DNA of 64,000 nucleotides from an uncultured bacterium (GTDB taxonomy: Bacteria > Actinomycetota > Coriobacteriia > Coriobacteriales > Coriobacteriaceae). A model generated the notes under the pieces. It was given only the letters and a program-made list of their open reading frames with translations, did not search any database and was not told the DNA's origin. Made by a program: the position numbers and the translations under genes. Below, in pieces: positions 26,320-36,197 of the stretch (its first letter is position 1; each line of letters starts with the position of its first letter). The stretch is from NCBI GenBank assembly GCA_905215505.1, contig CAJMPU010000002.1:62001-126000 (forward strand). The letters run 5' to 3'.

Positions 26320-27273
26320 CTACGAGCGGCCGCGAACCTGACCCATAGACGGGGCGGGAACGGCAGCGAGGATGCGGTCGAGGACGTCGGCGGCGCCAAT
26401 CGATTCAATACGGGCCTGGGGGCGTAAAACGAGACGGTGGGCGCAAACAGCCTTAAATACCTCGCGCACGTCCTCGGGCACCACATAGTCGCGCTCGCGA
26501 ATCAAAGCGCAGGCGCGCGCCATACGCGTGAGCGCGATAATGCCGCGGGGGCTCACACCCAGCTCAACAAGACCGTCATTACGGGTCTCCTCGCACAGGC
26601 GGACGATATAATCCAGCACCGTGTCGGCAACCTGTACATTGCCCAGGTAGTTTTGGATATCGAGCAGGTCATCGCAGGCAACCATGGGCTTAATGTCGTC
26701 GAGCGGGTTGGCATAGCGACGTGCCTTGAGGATATCGATCTGGTCCTGGCGCGACGGATAGCCAACAGACAGGCGAACCATAAAGCGATCGAGCTGGCTA
26801 TCGGGCAGCGGTTGCGTGCCCGCCGAGCCCACCGGGTTCTCGGTTGCGATACACACAAAGGGACGCGGGACCTGATGCGTCTGCCCGTCGATAGTCACCG
26901 CGCGTTCTTCCATAACCTCGAGCAGGGCCGACTGCGTCTTTGCGCTGGTACGGTTGATCTCGTCGCCCAGCAGCATGTTGCAGTTGACGGCGCCCCACAC
27001 AAAGCGAAACGTACCGGAGTCGCGGTCGAACATCGTAAAGCCCGTAATGTCCGAGGGCAGCGTATCGGGCGTAAATTGCACACGCTTAAAGTCCAGACCC
27101 AGCGTGCGCGAAAGCGCCAGGGCCAGCGTCGTCTTGCCGGTACCGGGCACATCCTCTAACAGGATATGACCGCCAGCGTAGATAGCCATGAGGGCCTTCT
27201 CAATCACATCGTGCTTGCCCAGCAGGGCGCGGCTCACTTCGTTGATGATGCTGCTTGACTGTTCGACGATCAC
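26320..27273 (-). CDS. MoxR family AAA ATPase
   Basis: 317 aa. Walker A DVPGTGKTT (about 37-45), Walker B LLGDEINR and sensor motif CIATENPVGSAGT typical of MoxR. The lid domain ends near residue 310. MoxR ATPases act as chaperones for metal or complex insertion, often with vWA/DUF58 partners, as here. The start is GTG at 27273, with GAGGAA about 10 nt upstream; it follows the kinase stop codon after 2 bp. The gene is thus tied translationally to the sensor kinase. Confidence 0.9.
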   Translation of the reverse strand: MIVEQSSSIINEVSRALLGKHDVIEKALMAIYAGGHILLEDVPGTGKTTLALALSRTLGLDFKRVQFTPDTLPSDITGFTMFDRDSGTFRFVWGAVNCNMLLGDEINRTSAKTQSALLEVMEERAVTIDGQTHQVPRPFVCIATENPVGSAGTQPLPDSQLDRFMVRLSVGYPSRQDQIDILKARRYANPLDDIKPMVACDDLLDIQNYLGNVQVADTVLDYIVRLCEETRNDGLVELGVSPRGIIALTRMARACALIRERDYVVPEDVREVFKAVCAHRLVLRPQARIESIGAADVLDRILAAVPAPSMGQVRGRS

Positions 27274-27275
27274 GG

Positions 27276-28937
27276 TTACTCATTTCCTCGGTAAGCTGCC
27301 TCTGCCATCGCGGCCGCCAGCTGTGCTTTCAAAACGTTCAGATCAATGGGCTTGCCCACATGTCCGTTCATGCCCGCGGCGAGCGAGCGCTCAACGTCCT
27401 CGGTGTAGTCATTGGCGGAAAGCGCAATGATGGGAATGGCGGCGGCATCCTCATGATTAAGTCCTCGTATCTGCTCGGCCGCTTCCCAGCCGTTGAGCAC
27501 GGGCATCTGAATATCCATGAGGATCGTATCGTACGTACCCGCGGGCATGCTCCGGAATCGCTCAACGACCGCTTGGCCGTTCTCGGCACGCTCGACCGCC
27601 GCGCCTCGTCTTGCCAGCAGCTCAATCACGATCATGGCATTGATTTCGTTATCCTCGGCCAACAGGAATCGCTTGCCCTCAAACTGGTAGGTAAACGACG
27701 AACCAAGGGAATCGGGAGCCGTCTCGAGCGTCTGCCCTTTAATCTTGAGCTCCTCGACCTGCTCCGGCGTGGCAAGTCGCAGCGGAATGTAGGCCGAAAA
27801 CGTTGAGCCGCGTCCGGGCTCGGTATCGACGACGATCTCGCCGCCCATCAGGTCGACGAGCGCGCTCGTGATGGCCATACCCAAGCCCGTTCCGCCGTAG
27901 CGGCGCGCAATGGTGCGGTCCTCCTGCTCAAACGGCTTAAAGATCTTGCTGATGTAGCGCGGGTCCATGCCCTTGCCCGTGTCGCGCACGCGCAGCATAT
28001 AACTCACGCCGTCGTCTGTCCGGTACATCTCGCGCAGGGTTACGGTAACGCTGCCGCCCCGCTCGGTAAACTTGACCGCGTTGGAAATAAAGTTGATGAC
28101 GACCTGCGACAGGCGCATGCGATCGCCCACGACAAAGACGTTTTCGCAGTCCTCGAGAATAACCGAGTACGTAAGCCCCTTGTCGGCTGCCTGCGAGGTA
28201 AACATGCGTTCAATCTCGTCGGCAAACAGACGCAAATCAAACGGTGCATCGTCAATGCGCACGCGCCCGCTGTTGAGGCGGCTCATGTCGAGCATGTCGT
28301 TGATAAGCGAAAGCAAATAGACAGAAAGCTGCGAGGCGCGAGACAGGTCATCCATCAGGCGCGACTCATCCGCATGATGCTCGCGGGCAAGCGAGATCAT
28401 GCCCTCGATGCCATTGAGCGGCGTGCGGATCTCGTGGCTCATCTGGTTCATATAGTCGGTGCGCGCGTTGGCGGTCTCGACGGCGCGATCGCGCTCGGCC
28501 TCCGCCTTGGCGATGCGCTCGCTTTCGGTCGTCACGTCGACTGCAGAAACCAGGTACTGGGTGCCGTTCTGTATGAGCGAAATCGTAAACCTTATGCTGA
28601 GCTGCGATTTTGCTCCATGGGGCGCATGGTAGGAGCACAGAAGGTTTAGCGGAGTCGCCCGGTCCCAATCCCTCACCTGTCGCTGCATGCGAACACGGTC
28701 GCTATCGGGGATAAAGCGGTACAGCGTCTCGATGTCGTCGCTAATACGCTCGGGCGATACACCAAATATGCGCTCGAAATTTGGGGTGATATAGAGCGGA
28801 AGACAGTCGTCGACGCGCAAAACCAGCGCAACGTTGGGCCCTTGCTGTGCAAGCGCCTCTTCAAACAGTCGACGCGCTCGGTCCGCGTCGCGCTTCTCGT
28901 GTGAACCGAACAGCCCCAATATGCCCCCTTTTTTCAT
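27276..28937 (-). CDS. Cytoplasmic hybrid histidine kinase (PAS-HisKA-HATPase-REC)
   Basis: 553 aa with no membrane helix. A PAS-like domain (about 25-140) is followed by a short coiled coil, HisKA with phospho-accepting His168 (MSHEIRTPLNG), HATPase with N- and G-boxes (VINFISNAVKF; DTGKGM; GTGLGM) and a C-terminal receiver (DTILMDIQMPVLNG). There is no output domain, so phosphotransfer must go to another protein or act in place. Its stop is 2 bp before moxR, placing it at the head of the kinase-moxR-DUF58-tgpA-LRR unit. The promoter probably lies at 28938-29010. Confidence 0.9.
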   Translation of the reverse strand: MKKGGILGLFGSHEKRDADRARRLFEEALAQQGPNVALVLRVDDCLPLYITPNFERIFGVSPERISDDIETLYRFIPDSDRVRMQRQVRDWDRATPLNLLCSYHAPHGAKSQLSIRFTISLIQNGTQYLVSAVDVTTESERIAKAEAERDRAVETANARTDYMNQMSHEIRTPLNGIEGMISLAREHHADESRLMDDLSRASQLSVYLLSLINDMLDMSRLNSGRVRIDDAPFDLRLFADEIERMFTSQAADKGLTYSVILEDCENVFVVGDRMRLSQVVINFISNAVKFTERGGSVTVTLREMYRTDDGVSYMLRVRDTGKGMDPRYISKIFKPFEQEDRTIARRYGGTGLGMAITSALVDLMGGEIVVDTEPGRGSTFSAYIPLRLATPEQVEELKIKGQTLETAPDSLGSSFTYQFEGKRFLLAEDNEINAMIVIELLARRGAAVERAENGQAVVERFRSMPAGTYDTILMDIQMPVLNGWEAAEQIRGLNHEDAAAIPIIALSANDYTEDVERSLAAGMNGHVGKPIDLNVLKAQLAAAMAEAAYRGNE

Positions 28938-29011
28938 TCAGGCGTTCATTCTACCAGCCCAAAAGCACTTTTCAGAGATGATGCTCCACCAAAGTACCCT
29001 ATTAAGATGCA

Positions 29012-29050
29012 AAAACGCGCCCGACGGCATCTTGCCATCGGGCGCGTTTT
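29012..29050 (-). terminator. Terminator of the SDR gene
   Basis: AAAACGCGCCCGA / TCGGGCGCGTTTT stem, with GGCA/TGCC extending inward, then TTTTTG on the minus strand. It starts directly after the SDR stop codon and insulates the kinase operon. Confidence 0.88.
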
Positions 29051-29051
29051 G

Positions 29052-29732
29052 TTACTCGGGCCAAATAAACTGCGTGCGGCCGGCCTCGCCACCGTCAATG
29101 AGCAGACTCTGCCCGGTCATAAACCGGTTGGTCACGCCCACAAAGTAGATCCACTCGGCGATCTCTTGGGCGGTGGCCCAGCGCTTAAGCGGCGTGAGCT
29201 CCATAATCTGACTCCACAGGTGCTCGTCCTCCATCACGCAACGGTTGAGCGGCGTGATAACGCCGCCCGGGTCCACACTGTTGGCGATGGCCTGCGGCGC
29301 CAGGCGGTTTGCAAGGTTCTTGGTGTAGGCGATAACGCCGCCCTTGCTGGCAGCATAGGCGGGAAACTCCGATCCCGTATGTCCGCTCGCCGACCCCACA
29401 TTGACCACGGATTGGATAGCAGGCGCCGGCTTGGCGGCAAGCCCCTCCCCCGCAAAGGCATAGCGCTCGGTCACGTTGATGGTGCCACGCAGGTTGGCAG
29501 CGATGTCGTCGGCCGAATCTTGCGTGCCGGCAACGTTTACGATCGCCTGAGGCTCAAGGCCGTCTGGAAACGAGTCCGGCTCGCGGACATCAACGATCAG
29601 ATGGCGATAGCGCTCGTGCTCGACGGCCGCCGGCAGCAGATCAAAGCCCACGACCTCGTGGCCCTCGTCCAAAAAGCGCTGCACGCACGCGGCTCCAATG
29701 CCGCCCGAAGCGCCCGTGATCAAAACCCGCAT
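29052..29732 (-). CDS. Short-chain dehydrogenase/reductase
   Basis: 226 aa classical-type SDR. NAD(P)-binding TGASGGIG (6-13), NVAGT in the NAG position (about 67-71), catalytic Ser in NVGSASG, and YAASK (about 125-129) for the Tyr/Lys pair, then DPGGVITPL. Asp31 after the second strand (FDLLP) suggests NAD over NADP. It follows the VUT transporter gene by 9 bp and ends in a terminator, so the two are likely co-transcribed. Substrate unknown. Confidence 0.9.
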   Translation of the reverse strand: MRVLITGASGGIGAACVQRFLDEGHEVVGFDLLPAAVEHERYRHLIVDVREPDSFPDGLEPQAIVNVAGTQDSADDIAANLRGTINVTERYAFAGEGLAAKPAPAIQSVVNVGSASGHTGSEFPAYAASKGGVIAYTKNLANRLAPQAIANSVDPGGVITPLNRCVMEDEHLWSQIMELTPLKRWATAQEIAEWIYFVGVTNRFMTGQSLLIDGGEAGRTQFIWPE

Positions 29733-29741
29733 AGGTGCTCC

Positions 29742-30464
29742 TTAGGCAGCTGCGTGGCGCTCGAGGTACTCGGAGCCCACATTCTCGCGCTCCCAGCCGC
29801 GCACGACCTTATAGCCCACGGGGCTCAGAAAGACCTCGCACAGCAGCTCGGCGACAGCGCCGGTCAGCGAGCACATAAGGACCTGCACCCAGGTCCAACC
29901 AAAGAACGTGTGGCTCACCACAATGGCAAAGACCAAGTTGTCGATAAACTGGCCAACACCCGTGGACACATAAGAGCGGAAGGCAAAGCTCGCAAAGTTA
30001 TTCTTTTTGAGCATGCGGCCGAGCGACTGGTTGAGCGTGGAGTTAACCACGGCAGAAACGAGCATTGCCAGCGAAGAGCCCAGCACCACGTACCAGGTGC
30101 CGCCGATGGTGGCGTTAAGGGCGGCGTTGACCTCGATCATACCCGTGTCGTAGTAGGCACCCCACATGCCGGGCGTGAGCGAGCATGCCCAAAAGCACAG
30201 GCTCACGGCCAGGTTGACCAGCAGCGCGAGGATAGAGATTTTGATGGATGCCTTGGCGCCAAAGCGCTTGCAGATCATGTCCTGGCACAAAAACGAAACC
30301 CAGCTCACCACAAAGCCGCAATCGAGTGCCAGATACGGCAGGCTGATAAGCTCTTTGTTGGCCAGCAGGTTCATCATGATAACGCTCACGAAAAACAGCG
30401 AAACCGTTGCCGCGGGAATGCTCCGCAACAGGACCTTGTAGTCCTCCATGACCTTCTTGATCAT
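29742..30464 (-). CDS. VUT family (YhhQ-like) queuosine-precursor transporter
   Basis: 240 aa, about six helices. It matches the vitamin-uptake-transporter family (COG1738/YhhQ): an N-terminal helix followed by MNLLANKE, then GFVVSWVSFLCQDMICKRFG and the FIDNLVFAIVV segment. YhhQ proteins import preQ0/preQ1 for queuosine tRNA modification. RBS AAAGGAG, 7 nt from the ATG. The leader carries a hairpin and tail resembling a preQ1-I riboswitch, in line with this role. The SDR follows at 9 bp. Confidence 0.85.
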   Translation of the reverse strand: MIKKVMEDYKVLLRSIPAATVSLFFVSVIMMNLLANKELISLPYLALDCGFVVSWVSFLCQDMICKRFGAKASIKISILALLVNLAVSLCFWACSLTPGMWGAYYDTGMIEVNAALNATIGGTWYVVLGSSLAMLVSAVVNSTLNQSLGRMLKKNNFASFAFRSYVSTGVGQFIDNLVFAIVVSHTFFGWTWVQVLMCSLTGAVAELLCEVFLSPVGYKVVRGWERENVGSEYLERHAAA

Positions 30465-30470
30465 TATGTA

Positions 30471-30520
30471 CTCCTTTGGTTTTAGGTTTAACGAGCAGGA
30501 TATCGGACCCGAACTGCTCG
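30471..30520 (-). promoter_or_regulatory. Candidate preQ1-I-like riboswitch leader
   Basis: On the minus strand a 7-bp stem CGAGCAG / CTGCTCG closes a loop starting TTCGGGT. It is followed by an A-rich tail TTAAACCTAAAACC directly before AAAGGAG. Tail ACCU can pair with loop GGGU, giving the H-type pseudoknot layout of preQ1-I, with the tail next to the ribosome binding site. The loop deviates from consensus, so the call rests on geometry and on the YhhQ-like gene. Confidence 0.4.
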
Positions 30521-30620
30521 GACGCCCCGGTCTTGAGACGACGGTGGGTATGATAGCCGCTCACGCGGCGGCAGGCAAGCAAACGGCGCGGCAGCCCCGC
30601 AAGGCCACCGCGCCGGCGCA

Positions 30621-32234
<1,614 letters not shown>

Positions 32235-32369
32235 GCGGATCCTTTCTTGCATTGAGTGCATTACGTCGTTGTAACCGCACTATTGTAGCCGCCAAATCCC
32301 GCCATAGGGCACCTATCAGGACAAATTCATCAGCTGAGCTCGCTCTGTAGCGGGCAGCCGCCTCAAGGA

Positions 32370-32587
32370 TTGTCTCGATCTGTAACAGTAAGACGGGTTT
32401 TGAGCCCCTACCTGTTACAGATCGAGACAAACTGGCAGGCGGGCAGCCAATGTCTCAATCTGTAACATCTAGCCATCAAAATCAGGCCTAAGTGTTACAG
32501 ATTGAGATAAACCAGCAGGAAGATCGAGGCTGTCTCGATCTGTAACATCTAGCCGCCAAAATTGACTTCAGATGTTACAGATCGAGA
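32370..32587. repeat. Array of three long palindromes at 80-bp period
   Basis: Three inverted repeats with the shared arm TCTCGATCTGTAACA (TCTCAATCTGTAACA in the second) and its complement. Arms lie at 32370-32388/32412-32430, 32453-32467/32493-32507 and 32533-32550/32570-32587. The centres at 32400, 32480 and 32560 are exactly 80 bp apart. Loops of 19-25 bp differ in sequence; an ATCTAGCC-GCCAAAAT-like core is shared by copies 2 and 3. The array fills most of the 470-bp space between prfC and the GntR gene. No T-tracts follow, and no reading frame is evident. Confidence 0.85.
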
Positions 32588-32625
32588 TAAACGAACGGAG
32601 GGACAGACGAGCCCATATTTCCCTC

Positions 32626-32676
32626 TTGCGCAACTGTGCATAGTGTATATATACTGTGCTTACCGGTTATATACAC
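32626..32676 (+). promoter_or_regulatory. Promoter and probable GntR operator
   Basis: A -35-like TTGCGC (32626-32631) and -10 TATACT (32650-32655) are 18 bp apart. The inverted repeat GTGTATATA (32643-32651) / TATATACAC (32668-32676) overlaps the -10 and start region, just upstream of the GntR gene. This fits autorepression by a YtrA-type GntR protein. Confidence 0.6.
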
Positions 32677-32703
32677 GTGTAGCCCAACAGCTAAGGAGCC
32701 GCT

Positions 32704-33084
32704 GTGGACATAATCTTATCCAATTCGAGCGACAAGCCCATCTACGAGCAGATTTCCTCGCAGGTCAAAGCGCAGATCCTTTCGGGCGCACTCGCTGCGG
32801 GAGCCAAACTCCCCAGCATCCGTGCGCTCGCGAGCGACCTCGGTGTGAGCGTCATTACCACCAAGCGTGCTTATGCCGACCTGGAACAGCTCGGCTTTAT
32901 CTGCACCGTGCAGGGCAAGGGCTGCTTTGTCGCCGAGGGAAACCAGGAGCTCTTGCGCGAAAACCAGCTCTGCCATATCGAAGAGTTGCTTGCGCAGGCC
33001 GCTACGCAGGCCGAAACCCTGGGCGTCACGCGCGACAAATTGCACGAGATGCTCGACCTTGTGGCCCCCGAAACCATGCAGTAG
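32704..33084 (+). CDS. GntR (YtrA subfamily) transcriptional regulator
   Basis: 126 aa. A winged HTH of GntR type (about 10-75: PIYEQISSQVKAQILSGAL, then KLPSIRALASDLGVS) with a short C-terminal helical tail (about 85-126) instead of a large effector domain, as in YtrA. The start is GTG with AAGGAG 6 nt upstream. YtrA-type regulators usually head ABC transporter operons, and here an ATPase gene follows after 23 bp. Probably represses its own operon through the GTGTATATA palindrome. Confidence 0.9.
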   Translation: MDIILSNSSDKPIYEQISSQVKAQILSGALAAGAKLPSIRALASDLGVSVITTKRAYADLEQLGFICTVQGKGCFVAEGNQELLRENQLCHIEELLAQAATQAETLGVTRDKLHEMLDLVAPETMQ

Positions 33085-33107
33085 CCATCTGCAAGAAAGG
33101 CTATACC

Positions 33108-33989
33108 ATGCAAAACTTGCTAGAACTCAAAGGCGTCTCACGCTGTGTGAGCGACCGTTTTTCGCTACGCGATGTCACGCTCACCGTGGAGCCCGGCCAG
33201 ATTGTCGGCTTTGTAGGCGCAAACGGCGCCGGCAAGACAACGACCATTCGTGCCGCGCTCGGGCTTATAAAGCTCGATGCCGGCGAGGTGCATCTGTTTG
33301 GACAGCGCTGCGACACCAACGCGCCCGACGAAACGCAGCGCCACCTGCGCTCCCGCGTAGGCCTTGTCCTGGACACGTGCCCCTTCCCCTCCACGCTCAA
33401 GGTGGGCCAGATCGAGAGGCTCGTAGGCCCGGCGTACCCCACGTGGAGCTGCGAAACGTTCGCCGGGTTCATCGACCGATTTGGCCTCGACCCCAAGACA
33501 AAGGTCAAGGACCTCTCACGCGGCATGGGCATGAAGCTGCAGCTCGCGTGTGCGCTCAGTCACAATGCCAAGCTGCTCGTTTTGGACGAAGCCACCGCGG
33601 GCCTCGATCCCATGGCGCGCGAAGAGCTGCTCGATGAGCTGCTCGCCTTTGTTTCCCACGGCCAGCGCAGCGTACTGCTCTCGAGCCACATTACGTCCGA
33701 CCTCGATCGCGCCGCCGACCGCGTCATCTGCATCGATAACGGTTCGATTGTATTTGACCTGCCGCGCGAGGACATTACTGACCGCGCCGGCATCGCCCAC
33801 TGCACCCAGGCACAGGCCGCCGAGCTTATGGCTTGCGTCGAAGGCGCCCGCGCCGCCCACCACGCCTATAGCGTGGACGTGCTCGTGCCCAACCGTCGCG
33901 AAGCGCTCGAGGCCTTTCCCGAGATTCCCTGCGATCGGGCAACCATTGATGACTACCTGCGCCTCACGCTGAAAGGGGCTTCGAAATGA
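33108..33989 (+). CDS. ABC transporter ATP-binding protein
   Basis: 293 aa. Walker A GANGAGKTT (about 37-45), signature LSRGMGMKLQLACAL (about 138-152, a degenerate LSGGQ), Walker B LLVLDEATAGLDP and the H-loop SSHI. A C-terminal extension of about 80 residues is common in ABC-2 exporter ATPases. ATG at 33108 follows AGAAAGG. Its TGA overlaps the ATG of the permease gene (ATGA). Together with GntR and the permease it forms a YtrA-type exporter operon, likely for a cell-envelope-active peptide or lipid. Confidence 0.92.
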   Translation: MQNLLELKGVSRCVSDRFSLRDVTLTVEPGQIVGFVGANGAGKTTTIRAALGLIKLDAGEVHLFGQRCDTNAPDETQRHLRSRVGLVLDTCPFPSTLKVGQIERLVGPAYPTWSCETFAGFIDRFGLDPKTKVKDLSRGMGMKLQLACALSHNAKLLVLDEATAGLDPMAREELLDELLAFVSHGQRSVLLSSHITSDLDRAADRVICIDNGSIVFDLPREDITDRAGIAHCTQAQAAELMACVEGARAAHHAYSVDVLVPNRREALEAFPEIPCDRATIDDYLRLTLKGASK

Positions 33990-34684
33990 AACGCGCCTTT
34001 ATGTCCGAACTCGCCATCGTTCGCACGCTTATCCCGAGCATCGCGGGCGTCGGCTTATTTATATTCATCGTGTTGACCCTCGCCAACGCATCGGATGGTG
34101 ATTCCGGCATGAGTGCCGGCGCCTGCGCGGTCAGCGCCATGTCGCCTATCATGGTCATGAGCTCGCTGGCCGGCTTCGACAATCAAAACGGTTGGGAGCG
34201 TTATCGGGCAACGCTGCCCTTCTCGCGCAAAGACATCATCTGCGCACGCTACCTGAGCATCATTGTCTTCTCGGCTGCCATGGCGTGCGCCGCCGCGCTT
34301 CTGAACATCGTCTCTATCCCGCTCTTCAACAGCGTGGGCATTCCTTCGACGGGACAGACGGTCTTTGAGATCGCAATCGCCTCGGCAGCATCGATGCTCA
34401 TCTCCCTCATGATGGTGTTTTTGGCGCAGCCGCTGTTCTTTCGATTTGGACACATGGAGGCGCTGCGCCTATCCGTTGGCCTGTTTGCCCTGCTCGGATG
34501 CCTTGCCATGGCCACGCTGAGCTCCTCCAACCCCATCAGCAACTGGCTCATGTCGATTGCCGGGGCAAATCCCGATCCTGCCGTTCTGGGCTGTCTGTGC
34601 GCAGGAATTGCCGTGCTGGCCCTCGCGCTATGCGCAATCAGCTGCACCGTCAGCACCAAGGTTTATCGAGTACGCGACCTGTAG
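33986..34684 (+). CDS. ABC-2 type permease
   Basis: 232 aa with six hydrophobic helices: about 16-34, 45-62, 92-115, 127-153, 160-180 and 195-220. It has the ABC-2 feature GWERYRATLPFSRKDIICARYLS in the first large loop. It is translationally coupled to the ATPase gene by a 4-bp overlap and ends the GntR operon. No terminator with a T-tract is obvious before the convergent ClC gene 86 bp on; that spacer contains a run of C residues. Confidence 0.88.
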   Translation: MKRAFMSELAIVRTLIPSIAGVGLFIFIVLTLANASDGDSGMSAGACAVSAMSPIMVMSSLAGFDNQNGWERYRATLPFSRKDIICARYLSIIVFSAAMACAAALLNIVSIPLFNSVGIPSTGQTVFEIAIASAASMLISLMMVFLAQPLFFRFGHMEALRLSVGLFALLGCLAMATLSSSNPISNWLMSIAGANPDPAVLGCLCAGIAVLALALCAISCTVSTKVYRVRDL

Positions 34685-34770
34685 TCACGCGAGTCCCAAT
34701 CCACGAAGGACGCGATCGCCCCCCCCGCAAATCCGTGACAAATGGCATATCCCCGGCACGCGCTATCGTG

Positions 34771-36072
34771 CTACTTGCGCAGCGGCTTGGGCAGCGGAAT
34801 GCCGGCGGCGATAACGGCGGCGATGATCATGCAGACGATGCCCTTGAGCGGGAAGCACATGAGCAGCAGGCCCACGACCATGACGGGCTGGCGCATGACG
34901 GCGCCCATCGTCGAGGCGGTACAGACGGCGACGCAAAAGACCGGATCGGCGCCGGTGAGGATGGCGAAGCCGTAGCCCAGGCTCACGCCCGAAAAGATAA
35001 CCGGGAAGAAGTGACCGCCGCGCCAGCCCAGGTTGATGAGGGCGGGCGTCAGCATGGCCTTGACCAGACCGGTCGCGATAAGCACGCCGGCGGGAATGGT
35101 CAGGTAGGTTTCCATGAGCACGTCGGCCTGGGTCTCGCCGGCAAACATGGTGTAGGGCAGGACCGTGCCGCAGATGGCGAGCGCCAGACCAGCCAGCATT
35201 GCCTTAACGACAGGACGCTCTCCTATGGCCCGGGCAAACGCTTCGCTCGCGTGCTCAGAGACAAAGTACAGCCAGCCGCAGATTGTTCCGATCAGCGACA
35301 GAGGAATGAGCCAGGTAAGCTCCAGGTTGCCCACCTCGGCGGCCTCGAACCTCGGCATACCCATGCCGCCGCCCACAAGCTGGCCAAGCAGCAGGTAGGT
35401 GCCCAAACCGCCAGCGATCGCGATACCGTAGACCACGGTCTTTTGCGCCTTGGGAAGCTTGATGGTGATCTCGTCGGACGCGGACTCATCGTCATTGGCA
35501 TCCTGACCGTCAGCACTTCCGGCGAGCGGCGCCACAAAGCCAAAGACGGGCGCGGTAAAGAGCGCCGTCAGCGCGGCCTGGGTGCCCAACAGCGTGAGCT
35601 CCCTAAACTCGGCGCCAAAGCGGCGCATGCGGTCGCCGACCCAGCTGCACAGGCCCGCGATGACGCCAGTCAGGCCGGCCTCCGGTCCAATGCTTCCGCC
35701 AAACAGCAGCGGCAGCAACGCCGCAAGCGAAAGCTTGCCCAGGTTGTCGTACGGATAGCGGCCGTCGCGCTTTACCTTGGCCATCACCTGGTTGAGGTCA
35801 TCAGTCTTGGTGCCCGTCATCTTTTCGTACAGACCGATTAGCAGACCGCCCAGCAGGCAGACGAAAAACGGGTAGGGCAGAAAACCGAACGGGCCGCTCG
35901 CGAGCTCGGGCGAAGCGACACCCAGCATATGCGGGATCTCGGTCCATAGATAGTCGATGCCATGCTCCATCGCAAAGAAGAACAGCCAGACCGCGGCGCC
36001 CGCAAACGCACCGGTCACAGCAACGCTAGCTAAAAACAGCGCACGGTTTTTGGGTTTGGCAAGGTTACCCAT
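34771..36072 (-). CDS. ClC-type chloride channel/transporter with altered motifs
   Basis: 433 aa, about 10-11 helices. The ClC fold is recognisable from GGSIGPEAGLTGVIAGL (about 125-141) and GWRGGHFFPVIFSG near residue 350 (the GxFxP motif). The usual GREGP motif, whose Glu gates ClC exchangers, reads GSIGP here. The helix-D GSGIP motif is not recognisable. This matches the YfeO-like branch, so exchange versus channel mode and anion choice are open. A charged acidic loop (SADGQDANDDESASDE) sits near residue 190. RBS GGGAGGA about 5 nt upstream. Monocistronic. Confidence 0.82.
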   Translation of the reverse strand: MGNLAKPKNRALFLASVAVTGAFAGAAVWLFFFAMEHGIDYLWTEIPHMLGVASPELASGPFGFLPYPFFVCLLGGLLIGLYEKMTGTKTDDLNQVMAKVKRDGRYPYDNLGKLSLAALLPLLFGGSIGPEAGLTGVIAGLCSWVGDRMRRFGAEFRELTLLGTQAALTALFTAPVFGFVAPLAGSADGQDANDDESASDEITIKLPKAQKTVVYGIAIAGGLGTYLLLGQLVGGGMGMPRFEAAEVGNLELTWLIPLSLIGTICGWLYFVSEHASEAFARAIGERPVVKAMLAGLALAICGTVLPYTMFAGETQADVLMETYLTIPAGVLIATGLVKAMLTPALINLGWRGGHFFPVIFSGVSLGYGFAILTGADPVFCVAVCTASTMGAVMRQPVMVVGLLLMCFPLKGIVCMIIAAVIAAGIPLPKPLRK

Positions 36073-36197
36073 CGGGTCCTCCCGTGGTCAAAGTCAACAT
36101 AGATACATTTTATTGTAGAGCGCGCGTTGCCCGAACGAGCCAACCGTCTGCGCTGCAAACGGCACCATTGGGAGTCATAGTGGGGCAGGCTCAAGAC

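Noticed and set aside
32370..32587. Possible CRISPR array
   Set aside because: Only three units, each a palindrome with variable loops rather than direct repeats separated by spacers, and no cas genes.
34685..34770. Possible terminator between the ABC permease and ClC genes
   Set aside because: No stem of useful length with a T-tract could be found.
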